53,453 bases of DNA from CAZHZT01 sp964537285 (GCA_964537285.1 CAZHZT010000027.1:1-53453); one strand, 5' to 3'. Shown: positions 9,259 through 18,364, numbered from the stretch's first letter. Numbers and translations are program-made. Notes: generated by a model from the letters alone, not told the origin.

Positions 9259-9365
9259 TTAATTTAAAAGAACGAACTATGAACATGAGTCACTCCTTAA
9301 CTTTAAAAAACTTCATGCTGTCACAGTGAAAAAAAGTTGCTATAAATCAATGCTTTAGGACCTGC

Positions 9366-9490
9366 CTTATTCAATTTAGCTTTTTGAAAGGCTGGTAGCC
9401 GTTAAAAAATGAATACTGTTTGAGCCGACCTTAGGAGGCGAGTTTATTCATTTTAGGCTGCTAGCCTTTCAAAAAGCGTTAAGAATTGAA
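9366..9490. repeat. Imperfect long inverted repeat
   Basis: Left segment (ttcaatttagctttttgaaa, ggctggtagcc) and right segment (ggctgctagcc, tttcaaaaagcgttaagaat) pair with a few mismatches around a spacer of about 60 bp. No terminal duplication or transposase is present. It could fold as a hairpin RNA, but its function is unknown. Confidence 0.55.
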
Positions 9491-9574
9491 TACAAACTTG
9501 ATTTTTTGCTACTTTTTTATCAAGAAAAAAGTAGATAGAACCTTGATTAACAACTTCTTGTAAAGCTTTTTTCT

Positions 9575-9616
9575 CAAACATGAGTCATCCCGAAAATTCG
9601 GGATGACTCATGTTTG
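9575..9616. repeat. R4 palindrome
   Basis: A 42-bp palindrome (caaacatgagtcatcccgaa, then a 2-nt centre and the complement) ending 28 bp after the stop codon of the minus-strand rsfS gene. The same unit appears as the core of the R1 element at 29863-29954 and, with altered outer arms, at 43270-43326. At this site it may act as the rsfS terminator. Confidence 0.75.
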
Positions 9617-9644
9617 GATATATATCCTCAACCTTTGATGCAGA

Positions 9645-10040
9645 TTATAGACTTTGATACTCAGTGAAGGTGGCATCGCTCCACAACTCTTCGAGAGCAT
9701 AAAAATTTCTCGTTTCAGGATAAAAGACATGCACCACGGTAGTAAAATAATCAAGAAGGATCCAATGAGAGTTTTGTTGCCCTTCGATATGAAAAGGTAA
9801 CGTATGGACCTCTTGTTTCAACCGTTTATGAATATTATCTGAAATGGCCTTTACCTGTGTGTTGGAGTCACCTTCGCAAATGATGAAGAAATCTGTGGGA
9901 GAGTCGTCCAGGTGCCGGAGATCCAGCTTAAGAATATTTTTTCCCTTAATGTCCTGAATACTTTCGATGATCAGGTCGTTTAGCATTTCTTCCGGAGAAG
10001 AAGCTGTTTGAAAATTTACGCTTTGATGTTGTGTATTCAA
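9645..10040 (-). CDS. rsfS: Ribosome silencing factor RsfS (Iojap family)
   Basis: 131 residues. The RsfS signature is clear: ILKLDLRHLDDSPTDFFIICEGDSNTQVKAISDNI, then HIEGQQNSHWILLDYFTTVVHVFYPETRNFYALEELWSDA. It binds ribosomal protein uL14 and blocks subunit joining under starvation. It is divergent from the biotin protein ligase gene with about 70 bp between, and ftsH follows on the same strand, a common order in Bacteroidota. Confidence 0.95.
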   Translation of the reverse strand: MNTQHQSVNFQTASSPEEMLNDLIIESIQDIKGKNILKLDLRHLDDSPTDFFIICEGDSNTQVKAISDNIHKRLKQEVHTLPFHIEGQQNSHWILLDYFTTVVHVFYPETRNFYALEELWSDATFTEYQSL

Positions 10041-10111
10041 ATCTGGGATTCCTTAATTTTAGGTTTGATTTAAAACAATAAAATCCTTACGAATATAAAA
10101 ATACTAAAAAA

Positions 10112-10873
10112 TTGCTTAACTCAGTTAAAAAAACGCTTTTTATTGGGAAAGTGTTCCATTATTTGGACATAATTGACTCTACCAACACATTTGCTATTGA
10201 TTTAACAAAAACCGGGCCGCCTGAAGGTACTGTCATTTGGGCAGATTATCAATCTGCCGGAAAAGGGCAGGGAACCAACAATTGGCATAGCTCTGCGGGG
10301 AAAAACATCACGATGAGTGTTATCTTATTGCCTGCATTTTTGTCAGCTCAGCAACATTTTCTTTTCAACCAATGTATTTCGCTCGGCATTCATGACTTTT
10401 TACAAAAATATTTTAAGAACAGTTCCATAAAGTGGCCCAATGATCTTTATATCGGGAATAAAAAGATTGGAGGCATTCTTATTCAAAATAGTTTACAAGG
10501 AAAGCTTTTTAAAAATGCAGTGGTGGGTATTGGTTTGAATGTAAATGAAACCGATTTTCCGGAAGAAGTTCCCAATGCGACTTCTTTTAAACTTGAAGGT
10601 ATGGAGGAAAAGCCTCTCCCAATCCTCGTGGAAGAACTTTGCCTTAGCCTTGAACAAAGATATCTTCAACTTCGAAGCAAACAATTTGAACTGATTCGAA
10701 GAGATTATCTTCATCACGCCTATCAGTTAAATCAATGGGCAAACTACCGGGATCCGCTAGGCACAATTTTTAAAGGAAAAATAACCGGCTTTTCGATTGA
10801 TGGGAAGTTGATAATGGAGTTAGAGAATAAGGCGCAGGCAGATTTTTTGCCAAAAGAGGTGGTGTTTTTGTGA
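10112..10873 (+). CDS. birA: Biotin--[acetyl-CoA-carboxylase] ligase
   Basis: 253 residues if it begins at the TTG at 10112; no upstream ATG fits, so the start is uncertain. The catalytic domain shows DSTNTFA, then SAGKGQGTNNWHS (equivalent to GRGRxGRxW, degenerate but with conserved positions), KWPNDLYIGNKKIGGIL, and VVGIGLNVN. There is no N-terminal helix-turn-helix, so it is a group I ligase without repressor function. It attaches biotin to acetyl-CoA carboxylase carrier protein in the cytoplasm. An R2 element follows. Confidence 0.9.
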   Translation: MLNSVKKTLFIGKVFHYLDIIDSTNTFAIDLTKTGPPEGTVIWADYQSAGKGQGTNNWHSSAGKNITMSVILLPAFLSAQQHFLFNQCISLGIHDFLQKYFKNSSIKWPNDLYIGNKKIGGILIQNSLQGKLFKNAVVGIGLNVNETDFPEEVPNATSFKLEGMEEKPLPILVEELCLSLEQRYLQLRSKQFELIRRDYLHHAYQLNQWANYRDPLGTIFKGKITGFSIDGKLIMELENKAQADFLPKEVVFL

Positions 10874-10920
10874 GGAGTGTAGCAGTTGGGTAAATTTTAC
10901 TAATTGATTCACTGGTTCTG

Positions 10921-11078
10921 CAGCAATTCTCGTTTTGGAAATCCAAAACCAAATTTACGCCGCTTCGCGGCGAAATTTTCTTTTGAGGGAGCCGAAAGGG
11001 CTATTTTGCTTCGCAAAATAGCCCTTTCGGCTCCCTCTCAAAGGAGTTTCGCGCCGTAGGCGCAGCATTTTCCTCAAT
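10921..11078. repeat. R2 repeat copy 2: three-hairpin element
   Basis: Same architecture as 5394-5563: left arm cagcaattctcgttttgga, small hairpin cgccgc ttc gcggcg (perfect), central hairpin at 10985-11037 with perfect 25-bp arms and TTC loop, then gcgcc gta ggcgc. The right outer arm is decayed. It lies between convergent genes (birA and the SLC12 gene), where it may terminate both. Confidence 0.85.
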
Positions 11079-11092
11079 AGACTTTATTCCCG

Positions 11093-13462
11093 CTACTTAA
11101 TAGCCTTCTGTTCATTTGAATTCACAAACAACATATTGCCAATATCGGTGTACTCCTGGAATACTTCTACACCTAATTTCTTGACGGCCTCTTCTCTAAG
11201 TCCAATAATGGTCAGATCCGCATCGATTGAGGTCTCATTGATTAGCTGGCGGTTGCTGATGCCTTGTTTCCGTTGGATGAACCGAATATTTTTAGTAGAA
11301 ATAGGCAATTGCCCCGCTTTAATGAGTTCAAATAGGCGTTCTTTTTCGTCATCCAGGGTTTCCTCAGGGAAAATCGTGAATATTTTGATCTGGGCGCCCT
11401 TCCAGTCGGGATGGCCAACAATTATGTAGGCCAGCAAGATCATCAGGTTCGCATTTTCATAATCGCTATTGGTGATCCAGAGATGAATTTCCTTTTTGAG
11501 GCCGTACCCTCTTTCGCTACTTCCCAGCACTGCCACGTCAAAATCTACAGACTTTATCAGTTTAAAATTATCGATGATATCTTCCAGATTATCTTCGCCT
11601 CCCTTCGAAAATTCCAAAATGATCAGGTTATTTTCAGTTCCTGCTACACCTGGCAATTGGATTACCTGAGCAATGGTTGAGGTGTAGGATGGACTTATCA
11701 GTGTGTCAACCACTACTTTACTATTGCTTACCTCAGCCATTTTGATCAGGCGGTCTTTGCAATTTTTAGCTTCTACATGTGTTTTTTTAGAGAGGTAGCC
11801 TCGGATTTGGTGAATATAAGTGCCAAATCCATACTTCTGAGAAAGCCAACGAAGCATATCAAACCCACCTAAGCGTTTAAATGTATTTTCAGATACGGCT
11901 ACCACAGAAGGACGCCAGCTCTTATTTTGCTCCTTATCGGCCGATTGTAAAAACACTTGCATCTGCCGGCTAAACTGGAAAAGTACCCCTTGAAAAATAA
12001 CCGCCAGGCTTCGCTTCTCCGGATTGTAGGAAGCTAAAACGAAATACAAGGCCACAATTAATACGATGGCTATAAAGGCATAAAAAGAGTTCATAAAGAA
12101 CATCAATACAAAACAAGCAATCGCTCCGAAAAGCGATAAATACCATCTTGAACTGAAGCGAGGCCGATAAGAGGGGTCTGCTGCAAAATGCTGTAAAAAA
12201 GAGATCAGACACAAGGAGCCGTAGGTAACCATGAAGAACATCGAGATGACTTCCGCCACCATATCTAAAGCACCAAGCATCAAAAAGAAGAAACCAATCA
12301 GCACGGTAATGACTGAAGCATTGAAAGGCTCGTCATTTGGTCCGCGCCCTTTGGAAAGATATTTGTTGATAAAATCCGAAGGAATAACCCCGTCGCGTGC
12401 AATGGCTTGCAGCGTTCTTGGGGCCACTAGTATAGAACCTAAAGCAGAGGAAATCGTCGCGGCTGCCAAGCCTAAGGGAATGATCCACCAGCCCTGCCAG
12501 GCGATATCCGCCATGACCAACTTGGAGGTATCCGCAAGATCAGTTGGACTTGCAGACGATGCCAATTTTTGAGCAATGAAAAGATAAACGATCATCCCAA
12601 AAATGGTTGCCCCCAACGTTCCCAGTGGAATGGATTTTCCGGGGTCCTTGAGATCACCAGAAAGGCCGACTCCTGCCGTCATGCCGGTGAAAGCAGGAAA
12701 AATAATAGCGAAAACAGCAAAAAAGCCAAGCGGCACAAAAGGCCGATCTTCTGATTCTTCCTCATCTGATGGCATAGACTTGGCCTCTTTCAATTCAGCC
12801 TGTACTAAAGTGTCATCTTGCCCTAATAGTGCTGGAGAGGTATCTTTTTTTAGAGGTACTGACTTCTCAACTTGCTCTTGCTTTTCACCGGTTGCACGTT
12901 GCGCTCTGGCAAAATCCGTATCCCCCAGGAAAAAAGCGACCATTGAAATTCCAAGCGTAAAAACAACGACATAAAGGGTTTTTACTCCTAATTCCGCACC
13001 TTTGGCCAGTACAATCGCTGTCAATAAAAACAATGCAGGGATGCTAACGGTCTGTCTTTTTTCCAATAACCATACTACCCAGGCAGGAAGATTGAAATTG
13101 GCTATCAAATATTCAAATAAAGAGGTAAAAGCTTCAGCGAATGCCATCACATAAAACGCAACACTAATGGCTTGCGATAGATAAAGAGCAATACCAATGG
13201 TTGACCCGATTACCAACCCAAATGAGCGGGAAATAATATAGTATTCTCCTCCCCCTTCTACTTTTTGATTGGTTGCAATTTCAGCAACAGCCATAGCCGT
13301 GGGAATGGTCACTGCATGGCCCACCAGTACAATAGCAATGGTGCCGGCCAGTCCTACATTACCTACCGCGAAACCAAAGCGAAGGAACATAATGGCTCCA
13401 AGAATAGTAGAAATAGCGGTAAAAAATACCGGAGCAGTACCGAACTTCTGGGATTTTTCCAT
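11093..13462 (-). CDS. Cation-chloride cotransporter-like permease (APC superfamily, SLC12-type)
   Basis: 789 residues. The amino-terminal half has about 12 membrane segments starting with GTAPVFFTAISTILGAIMFLRFG, the SLC12 pattern, and a GGGEYYIISRSFG motif. A charged insert of about 60 residues (roughly 185-245, rich in Glu, Lys and Ser) separates two helices. The carboxy-terminal 300 residues form a soluble domain resembling the SLC12 C-terminal regulatory fold (DFDVAVLGSSERG, LIILEFSKGG, ADLTIIGL), a nucleotide-binding-like alpha/beta fold also likened to universal stress proteins. It would move Na, K or Cl or an amino acid; the substrate cannot be read from sequence. Confidence 0.8.
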   Translation of the reverse strand: MEKSQKFGTAPVFFTAISTILGAIMFLRFGFAVGNVGLAGTIAIVLVGHAVTIPTAMAVAEIATNQKVEGGGEYYIISRSFGLVIGSTIGIALYLSQAISVAFYVMAFAEAFTSLFEYLIANFNLPAWVVWLLEKRQTVSIPALFLLTAIVLAKGAELGVKTLYVVVFTLGISMVAFFLGDTDFARAQRATGEKQEQVEKSVPLKKDTSPALLGQDDTLVQAELKEAKSMPSDEEESEDRPFVPLGFFAVFAIIFPAFTGMTAGVGLSGDLKDPGKSIPLGTLGATIFGMIVYLFIAQKLASSASPTDLADTSKLVMADIAWQGWWIIPLGLAAATISSALGSILVAPRTLQAIARDGVIPSDFINKYLSKGRGPNDEPFNASVITVLIGFFFLMLGALDMVAEVISMFFMVTYGSLCLISFLQHFAADPSYRPRFSSRWYLSLFGAIACFVLMFFMNSFYAFIAIVLIVALYFVLASYNPEKRSLAVIFQGVLFQFSRQMQVFLQSADKEQNKSWRPSVVAVSENTFKRLGGFDMLRWLSQKYGFGTYIHQIRGYLSKKTHVEAKNCKDRLIKMAEVSNSKVVVDTLISPSYTSTIAQVIQLPGVAGTENNLIILEFSKGGEDNLEDIIDNFKLIKSVDFDVAVLGSSERGYGLKKEIHLWITNSDYENANLMILLAYIIVGHPDWKGAQIKIFTIFPEETLDDEKERLFELIKAGQLPISTKNIRFIQRKQGISNRQLINETSIDADLTIIGLREEAVKKLGVEVFQEYTDIGNMLFVNSNEQKAIK

Positions 13463-13521
13463 GTAAAATATTTATTCCAACAGCGCCGTATTGCAGGGGG
13501 CTGTTGAGGCAAAAGAAATTT

Positions 13522-15012
13522 CTATTTCACTCTTAAACGCCGCCCCAATTTAATAACATTATCCTGAAGTCCGTTAATTGCTTTTAACCTCACCACATCA
13601 ATTTCGTATCGCCGCGAAATATTATAAAGTGTATCGCCCTGCTCTACAGTGTGATAGAGAACATTTTCGATGATTGGCTCCTTTTCTTTTTCTTCCTCTT
13701 TAACTACTTCCTTGACCGGTTCTTCCTTATCTTCCGGCTCCACTTCCTTTTCAGGTTCCACTTCTTTCACAGGTTCTTCTTTTTTCTCTGTTTCCTTTTC
13801 TGGCTCATCATTATTGGTTTCCTTTTTGGGGTCTTCTTTTTTGGGCGTAATATCATCTAGTTCCTCTTCGCCCTGTTCTTTTGGAGTGTCCTTTTCTTCT
13901 TCTTTAGTTTCTACGAGTTCTAAAATGCCTCCAAGAGATATAGGCACGCTTACGTCTTCACTTAGAACAGATTTAGCAAGTTTTGGACGTTCCCCTTTTC
14001 GAAGTCGGCCTTTGAGTAAGATACGCTCGCCGATTGCCGGTTCCATGCCGGGGTCCATATTATTTCGTTGATATAATTTGTGAAGCTGAATACCGTAAAG
14101 TTGCGAAATAGAGTACATATATTCGCCTTTTTTCACATAGTGCCACTCCTGTTTGCTTTTGTATTTATTGCGCTTTTTTTGGAGATAAATAATTTCGCCA
14201 TTGTTAAGTCGTTGATTAGGAAGGGATAAGCCTTCATTATATTTTAAAATAGCCTTAAGCCGAACATCTTTAGCAACAGCAATATCCAGAGGAGTCAATC
14301 CCCTTTTGGCATATACCATTTCTACTTTATTATTGACATAAACTTTTATCTCGCCAGTTTTCACTTCAACTATTACCGTTTCGGCCTCCTTATCTTTATC
14401 CTTATCTTTATCTTTTTTAGGCTTAACATCTTCGTCTTCATCTGTGTCTTCCACAACAACTACTTCTGGCTCAGTCAATAAATCGTACTCGTACAGTTTA
14501 TAGTCCTCAATAATCCGGATCAAAACGGTGGCGTAAGTAGGGCTGGTGGCATAACCTGCTTCCTTCAGGCCCCGGGCCCAGGCTTTATAGTCGGTGATAT
14601 CCAGTTCGAAGAGTTTGCCGTAGCGATATTCTTTTTTGGGGTTGCGCAGAAATTCCGAATGAGCGTAGTAGCTGTCTTCAGGGTTTTTAAATTTTCGAAA
14701 GCACGATTTTATGAGATTCCCATTTTCATCAAAGTCATCATCCTCGAATGCGTAGGTGGGGCCATCCCAATCTCCCCCGCATTTAATTCCAAAGTGATTA
14801 TTTGCCATAACGGCCAATTCACTTTTCCCGGCGCCTGATTCTAAGATCCCCTGGCCCAGTTTTATGCTAGCAGGGATTCCGGCGCGTTTCATTTCTGCAA
14901 CAGCGATATCCTTGTACTTGTCAATATATTTATAGCGATCTTCAAGCTGAGCGGTCAAAGTATTGGCTACAAAAAGGAGTGAAAGAACCAGTGGGAGGAT
15001 TGGAATCTTCAT
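13522..15012 (-). CDS. Glucosaminidase (GH73-type) with LysM domains
   Basis: 496 residues from the ATG at 15012; a GTG at 15033 would add 7 residues but leaves no proper signal peptide start. MKIPILPLVLSLLFVANTLTAQ is a signal peptide. Residues about 28-185 are a glucosaminidase domain with GQGILESGAGKSELAVMANN, whose Glu is the expected catalytic acid. A first LysM-like repeat sits near 290-335, followed by about 110 residues of Glu/Lys/Pro repeats (low complexity), then a terminal LysM (TVEQGDTLYNISRRYEIDVV). It would cut peptidoglycan glycan strands during growth or division. Confidence 0.88.
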   Translation of the reverse strand: MKIPILPLVLSLLFVANTLTAQLEDRYKYIDKYKDIAVAEMKRAGIPASIKLGQGILESGAGKSELAVMANNHFGIKCGGDWDGPTYAFEDDDFDENGNLIKSCFRKFKNPEDSYYAHSEFLRNPKKEYRYGKLFELDITDYKAWARGLKEAGYATSPTYATVLIRIIEDYKLYEYDLLTEPEVVVVEDTDEDEDVKPKKDKDKDKDKEAETVIVEVKTGEIKVYVNNKVEMVYAKRGLTPLDIAVAKDVRLKAILKYNEGLSLPNQRLNNGEIIYLQKKRNKYKSKQEWHYVKKGEYMYSISQLYGIQLHKLYQRNNMDPGMEPAIGERILLKGRLRKGERPKLAKSVLSEDVSVPISLGGILELVETKEEEKDTPKEQGEEELDDITPKKEDPKKETNNDEPEKETEKKEEPVKEVEPEKEVEPEDKEEPVKEVVKEEEKEKEPIIENVLYHTVEQGDTLYNISRRYEIDVVRLKAINGLQDNVIKLGRRLRVK

Positions 15013-15101
15013 TATTTCAATTTTTTTACACACTTTTTTTGAACTATAAATCCAAGATCACCGACGATTTACCCTCATTTTAATGAATAGACGTGCATTA
15101 A

Positions 15102-16319
15102 TCAGGTAAACAATGCGATTAAAAAAGTAAACACAGTAGCTACGAAACCAATCATAAAAATATTATATGAAATAGTAAGATAACGATATTTTTTATCTAA
15201 AACTTTACCCAGGAAATACAAATCTCTGGTCATATTCCCATAAAGAAGTTCTCCATTTCTAAATAAAGCATCCATAGCCTCTTCATATCGATCTAATTCG
15301 AGCTGGACGAAGTTACCAAAGAAAATTAAGTTTTTTTGAATTTCGTGCAAAGGCATGTGTTCATCAATATTGCTGGTAATTTTAGGCCGTATAGAAAGCA
15401 CGGCAAAAATAAGAGAGGTTAGCCCGGTTATGAGAAAGAGCAACACAGGTAATAAAACCATTGGGGTGGTTTCCGTAATATTTTTATAGGTAAGTACGGA
15501 TATCAATACACTGATGAGAATAGCATTTACACTAATCATAATATTAGCTTTAGTATCTGCTATTGCGCTGAGGTGTATGTGATTGCGATAATTGGTGCGA
15601 AAATAAGTCTGAATGGCTCTCCCGGGAATTTTTTTTTCTATTCCTTGAAATAGCCTGGGAATATGTTCTTCATCGTTCTGTTCTTCAGGCCTAGCTTCTA
15701 GATCCTCTTTTAGGTTCATTAAATGTTGTGCGATCAAGGGTTCATACGTGAGCTTTGCATGTGGAGAGTAAAACTTAACTTTCAATAACCGCTGAACCTG
15801 AAGTTGTTGAAAATCTCTGGGAGAAGGCTTTTGCCCTAGGATTAGCTCCTGTTCTAATTGAAATACAGGTAAATCTTCCAGAAAATGAGTCCCATAAGTA
15901 GCGGCATTCACTGCATCTGAGAGCAACTGCTGAGCAGGAGACATTGGCGGAACAGACTGCTCCATAAATCTCAATGTGCTCATAACCTCTCTCTTGAGCA
16001 GTTCAGAACCGGATACTTGCTTAAAAAATCGCTCGGCCTCTTCGATACTAGCCAACATAGGGCTTTCGTAATCAATCAAGTAGCCTGTTTCAACAAATAA
16101 TGCTGAAATATAAATCGCTTCCGCAATGGTAGGGTTTAGGGAATGTTTAGAAATTAACTCTTGTGCAAACTGAAAGATTCTTCTTACTCTTTGATAATTA
16201 TGATATACCAAAGCAGGCTGGTGCTTGAGATTATATAGTTTCAAAACATGAGACTCTGTAGCCTTCAATAAGCGGTTGGCGGATGTTTCTGTTGTGGTTA
16301 GCTCTCCTTTTTTTACCAA
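15102..16319 (-). CDS. HD-like domain plus PycTM (DUF5706, Pycsar effector-type) membrane protein with degraded HD motif
   Basis: 405 residues. Residues about 30-200 look like the HD-phosphohydrolase half seen in family members, but the metal residues are missing: the YHNxxH motif keeps His40 and reads Arg44, and the HD pair is Val76-Glu77. Residues 240-405 match the PycTM/DUF5706 domain: DTKANIMISVNAILIS (255-270), two membrane helices at about 259-277 and 287-311, and a final helix near 380-403. In Pycsar defence, PycTM proteins respond to cyclic pyrimidine nucleotides by damaging the membrane. No pyrimidine cyclase gene is adjacent, so its role here is open. Family assignment is from memory. 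Confidence 0.75.
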   Translation of the reverse strand: MVKKGELTTTETSANRLLKATESHVLKLYNLKHQPALVYHNYQRVRRIFQFAQELISKHSLNPTIAEAIYISALFVETGYLIDYESPMLASIEEAERFFKQVSGSELLKREVMSTLRFMEQSVPPMSPAQQLLSDAVNAATYGTHFLEDLPVFQLEQELILGQKPSPRDFQQLQVQRLLKVKFYSPHAKLTYEPLIAQHLMNLKEDLEARPEEQNDEEHIPRLFQGIEKKIPGRAIQTYFRTNYRNHIHLSAIADTKANIMISVNAILISVLISVLTYKNITETTPMVLLPVLLFLITGLTSLIFAVLSIRPKITSNIDEHMPLHEIQKNLIFFGNFVQLELDRYEEAMDALFRNGELLYGNMTRDLYFLGKVLDKKYRYLTISYNIFMIGFVATVFTFLIALFT

Positions 16320-16472
16320 TGGGAAAATGTTTTAAATTAATATGTGTCTTTTCTCCTTTTATTTAGTCTTTACAATAGAAACGAAAAGTTATGTAATAGG
16401 TTTCTTTGTAAATTAGCCTTTATCATTTACTTTAAATCCATCAAATTTATTCAATTAAAAAAATCTTTTATC

Positions 16473-17108
16473 ATGGAAAATAACAATAATAACGAATTAT
16501 TAGACCTGCTGCAAGGTCAATTGTCCGATCAGGTATTAGATCAAATGACTCAACAAATTGGGGCAGCTAGCCGGGAACAAACAGCTGTTGCTGCAAAAGG
16601 TATTATTTCTTCACTTTTAAGCGGTGCCTCCAAGCAAGCTGAATCTGAAGAAGGTGCTTATGCCTTGGCAAGCTCATTAGATCAAGATGCGGATGATAGC
16701 TTATTGGACAATGTGATGGACTTTTTCACCAACCAAGGTCAGAATGAACAAACCAGCCCTTACCAACCTGGCCAGAATATGGTTAATAACACTCTTGGTA
16801 ATAATCAAGGTAATATTCTTGACATGATCAACAGAATTAGCGGTTTGGACAGCAACAAAGCCGGAAACTTGATGTCAATGCTCGCTCCTATCGTAATGAG
16901 TGCCCTGTCAAGAACAAAGAAAACACAAAACCTGGATTCAAGCGGACTTTTTTCACTATTGAACAATACAACCCAACAAGCACAAACACAACAAACCAAT
17001 GCTACCAGCGGCCTTTTAAACATGTTGCTTGACAGCGACAAAGATGGCTCCATCGTTGATGATGTAGCCAGCATGGGCATGCGCATGCTTGGAAACTTTT
17101 TTAAATAA
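16473..17108 (+). CDS. DUF937 domain-containing protein
   Basis: 211 residues from the ATG at 16473; the frame is open upstream to 16344, but that part has low-quality membrane-like codons. MENNNNNELLDLLQGQLSDQVLDQMTQQIGA begins the DUF937 domain, followed by Gln/Asn-rich linker regions and the motif LLNMLLDSDKDGSIVDDVASMGMRMLGNFFK, which resembles a Ca-binding loop. No signal peptide. Function unknown. The spacer downstream carries a perfect 90-bp palindrome. Confidence 0.8.
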   Translation: MENNNNNELLDLLQGQLSDQVLDQMTQQIGAASREQTAVAAKGIISSLLSGASKQAESEEGAYALASSLDQDADDSLLDNVMDFFTNQGQNEQTSPYQPGQNMVNNTLGNNQGNILDMINRISGLDSNKAGNLMSMLAPIVMSALSRTKKTQNLDSSGLFSLLNNTTQQAQTQQTNATSGLLNMLLDSDKDGSIVDDVASMGMRMLGNFFK

Positions 17109-17111
17109 TAA

Positions 17112-17148
17112 ACCCAAGTTGCGCTGAACAAGTATGAACCGCAACTTG
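17112..17148. repeat. R5-like short inverted repeat
   Basis: caagttgcg at 17114-17122 is complemented by cgcaacttg at 17139-17147. The same caacttgc motif recurs at 46405-46413, next to R5 at the atpA-atpG spacer. It lies between the DUF937 stop codon and the 90-bp palindrome. Confidence 0.45.
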
Positions 17149-17156
17149 CATTAATT

Positions 17157-17246
17157 AAGATAAGGATAAATCCGAAAAAAAGGAAGGCGTTCTTTGGCAA
17201 ATTTGCCAAAGAACGCCTTCCTTTTTTTCGGATTTATCCTTATCTT
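17157..17246. terminator. 90-bp perfect palindrome
   Basis: All 45 base pairs match with no spacer. The centre is gttctttggcaaatttgccaaagaac, then aggaaggc, then seven A and T tracts, and outer arms that extend 18 bp further. It could act as a bidirectional terminator, but the downstream gene (lpxR-like) is codirectional and starts 36 bp beyond it, so it might also affect that gene's expression. The gttcttt sequence is like the R1 arm tip. Confidence 0.88.
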
Positions 17247-17281
17247 TGATTCGATTATTAACCTCAAAACTCCTAATTCTG

Positions 17282-18358
17282 ATGAGAAAGATTTTATTCC
17301 TTTTGGGATGCACTTTCTTTGCAACCATGGTTGTACAAGCACAAGAAATAACTCCCAAAAGCATCCCCGGACAAAGCGATCCATTCAATAGTTTCCACAG
17401 CTACCTTCAAGTCAAAATCCAAAACGATGTACTTAAGCTCAGAGGCGATACGGATCGTTACTTCACGAATGGCATAAAAATAGCCGTCCATTCCAGAAGT
17501 TTTTTGCGAAACCTAAAGGTAATACTGGCTCGAATAAAAGATAAAAGCAATCCTTCGGCAGTAGCGGAGATGAACAGCTTTGCTATTGGCCAAAACATGT
17601 ACACCCCTGTAGATATTAGAATTAGGCGCCCCCTATTTGGAGATCGTCCCTATGCCGGGCACTTATACGCCAGCATCAAAAGAATTTCCAGCCATTTAGC
17701 CAAAAAGCAACGCATCACTTCAGAGCTCTCTCTGGGAGTAATTGGCCCCTGGGCACAAGCTGAACCCGTTCAGAAATGGTGGCATGGCGTAGTCGATTAT
17801 CGCCAACCGGAAGGCTGGGACTATCAGATAAAAAATGATATTGCCATAAACTATTATCTTAAATACGAACAATCCTTTTCCGTACTGGAAAACCTTGACT
17901 TTTTTGAGTTCCTTCTTAGCGTTGACGCCAACATTGGTACCCTTAGCAATAATATCGGTATTGGTAGCTTTCTGCGTTTCGGTCATTTTAACAACTACTT
18001 CGCCAATGAATTTGGTGTAAAATGCAGTACCGATGAAATTGCGAACTTCACTCAAAGGTCTGTGGGATTCCAGGATCTGAATCACCAAAAAAATGTGCAA
18101 TATTTTTTCTTTGTCACTCCTACGGTCAAAGCTGTTCTGGATAATAGCTTACTACAAGGCGGCTTGTTCAGCTATAAAGATTCTCCCGTTCGTTTTACGG
18201 CGGATGAAATCAACCGCTTCTATTTTGAAAGCGAATATGGTATTGGGCTTTTCATCGGTGGTTTTGGCGTCACATTTAGTCAGGTTTTTCGAACAGCCGA
18301 ATTTCCAGATTCTAACGTATTGCATTGGGGAGGTATAAGCCTTTATTTAAGAACTTAA
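17282..18358 (+). CDS. LpxR family lipid A 3'-O-deacylase-like outer membrane protein
   Basis: 358 residues from the ATG at 17282 (MRKILFLLGCTFFATMVVQAQ, a signal peptide; the longer open frame from 17246 would spoil it). LpxR motifs are present: QNDVLKLRGDTDRYFTNG, QNMYTPVDI, RPLFGDRPYAG, LGVIGPWAQ and VQKWWHGVV, which includes the expected catalytic His and the Asn/Asp/Thr network. Alternating beta strands fit a 12-stranded barrel, which would remove acyl chains from lipid A in the outer leaflet. Confidence 0.85.
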   Translation: MRKILFLLGCTFFATMVVQAQEITPKSIPGQSDPFNSFHSYLQVKIQNDVLKLRGDTDRYFTNGIKIAVHSRSFLRNLKVILARIKDKSNPSAVAEMNSFAIGQNMYTPVDIRIRRPLFGDRPYAGHLYASIKRISSHLAKKQRITSELSLGVIGPWAQAEPVQKWWHGVVDYRQPEGWDYQIKNDIAINYYLKYEQSFSVLENLDFFEFLLSVDANIGTLSNNIGIGSFLRFGHFNNYFANEFGVKCSTDEIANFTQRSVGFQDLNHQKNVQYFFFVTPTVKAVLDNSLLQGGLFSYKDSPVRFTADEINRFYFESEYGIGLFIGGFGVTFSQVFRTAEFPDSNVLHWGGISLYLRT

Positions 18359-18364
18359 CTATTT

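Larger units (their letters stand above)
8976..9644. other. Long non-coding spacer between rsfS and ftsH
   Basis: About 670 bp with no gene seen on either strand. It contains a possible minus-strand -7 box (TATTTTTG, at 9013-9020) upstream of ftsH, a small hairpin at 9205-9222, an R1-like half element at 9233-9258, an imperfect inverted repeat at about 9366-9490, a small hairpin near 9498-9540, and the R4 palindrome at 9575-9616. Such dense secondary structure without a gene suggests non-coding RNA or decayed repeats. Confidence 0.6.

Noticed and set aside
13651..14071. Plus-strand frames rich in Phe or Ser over the LysM protein
   Set aside because: These are antisense images of the Glu/Lys/Pro-rich low-complexity part of the glucosaminidase.
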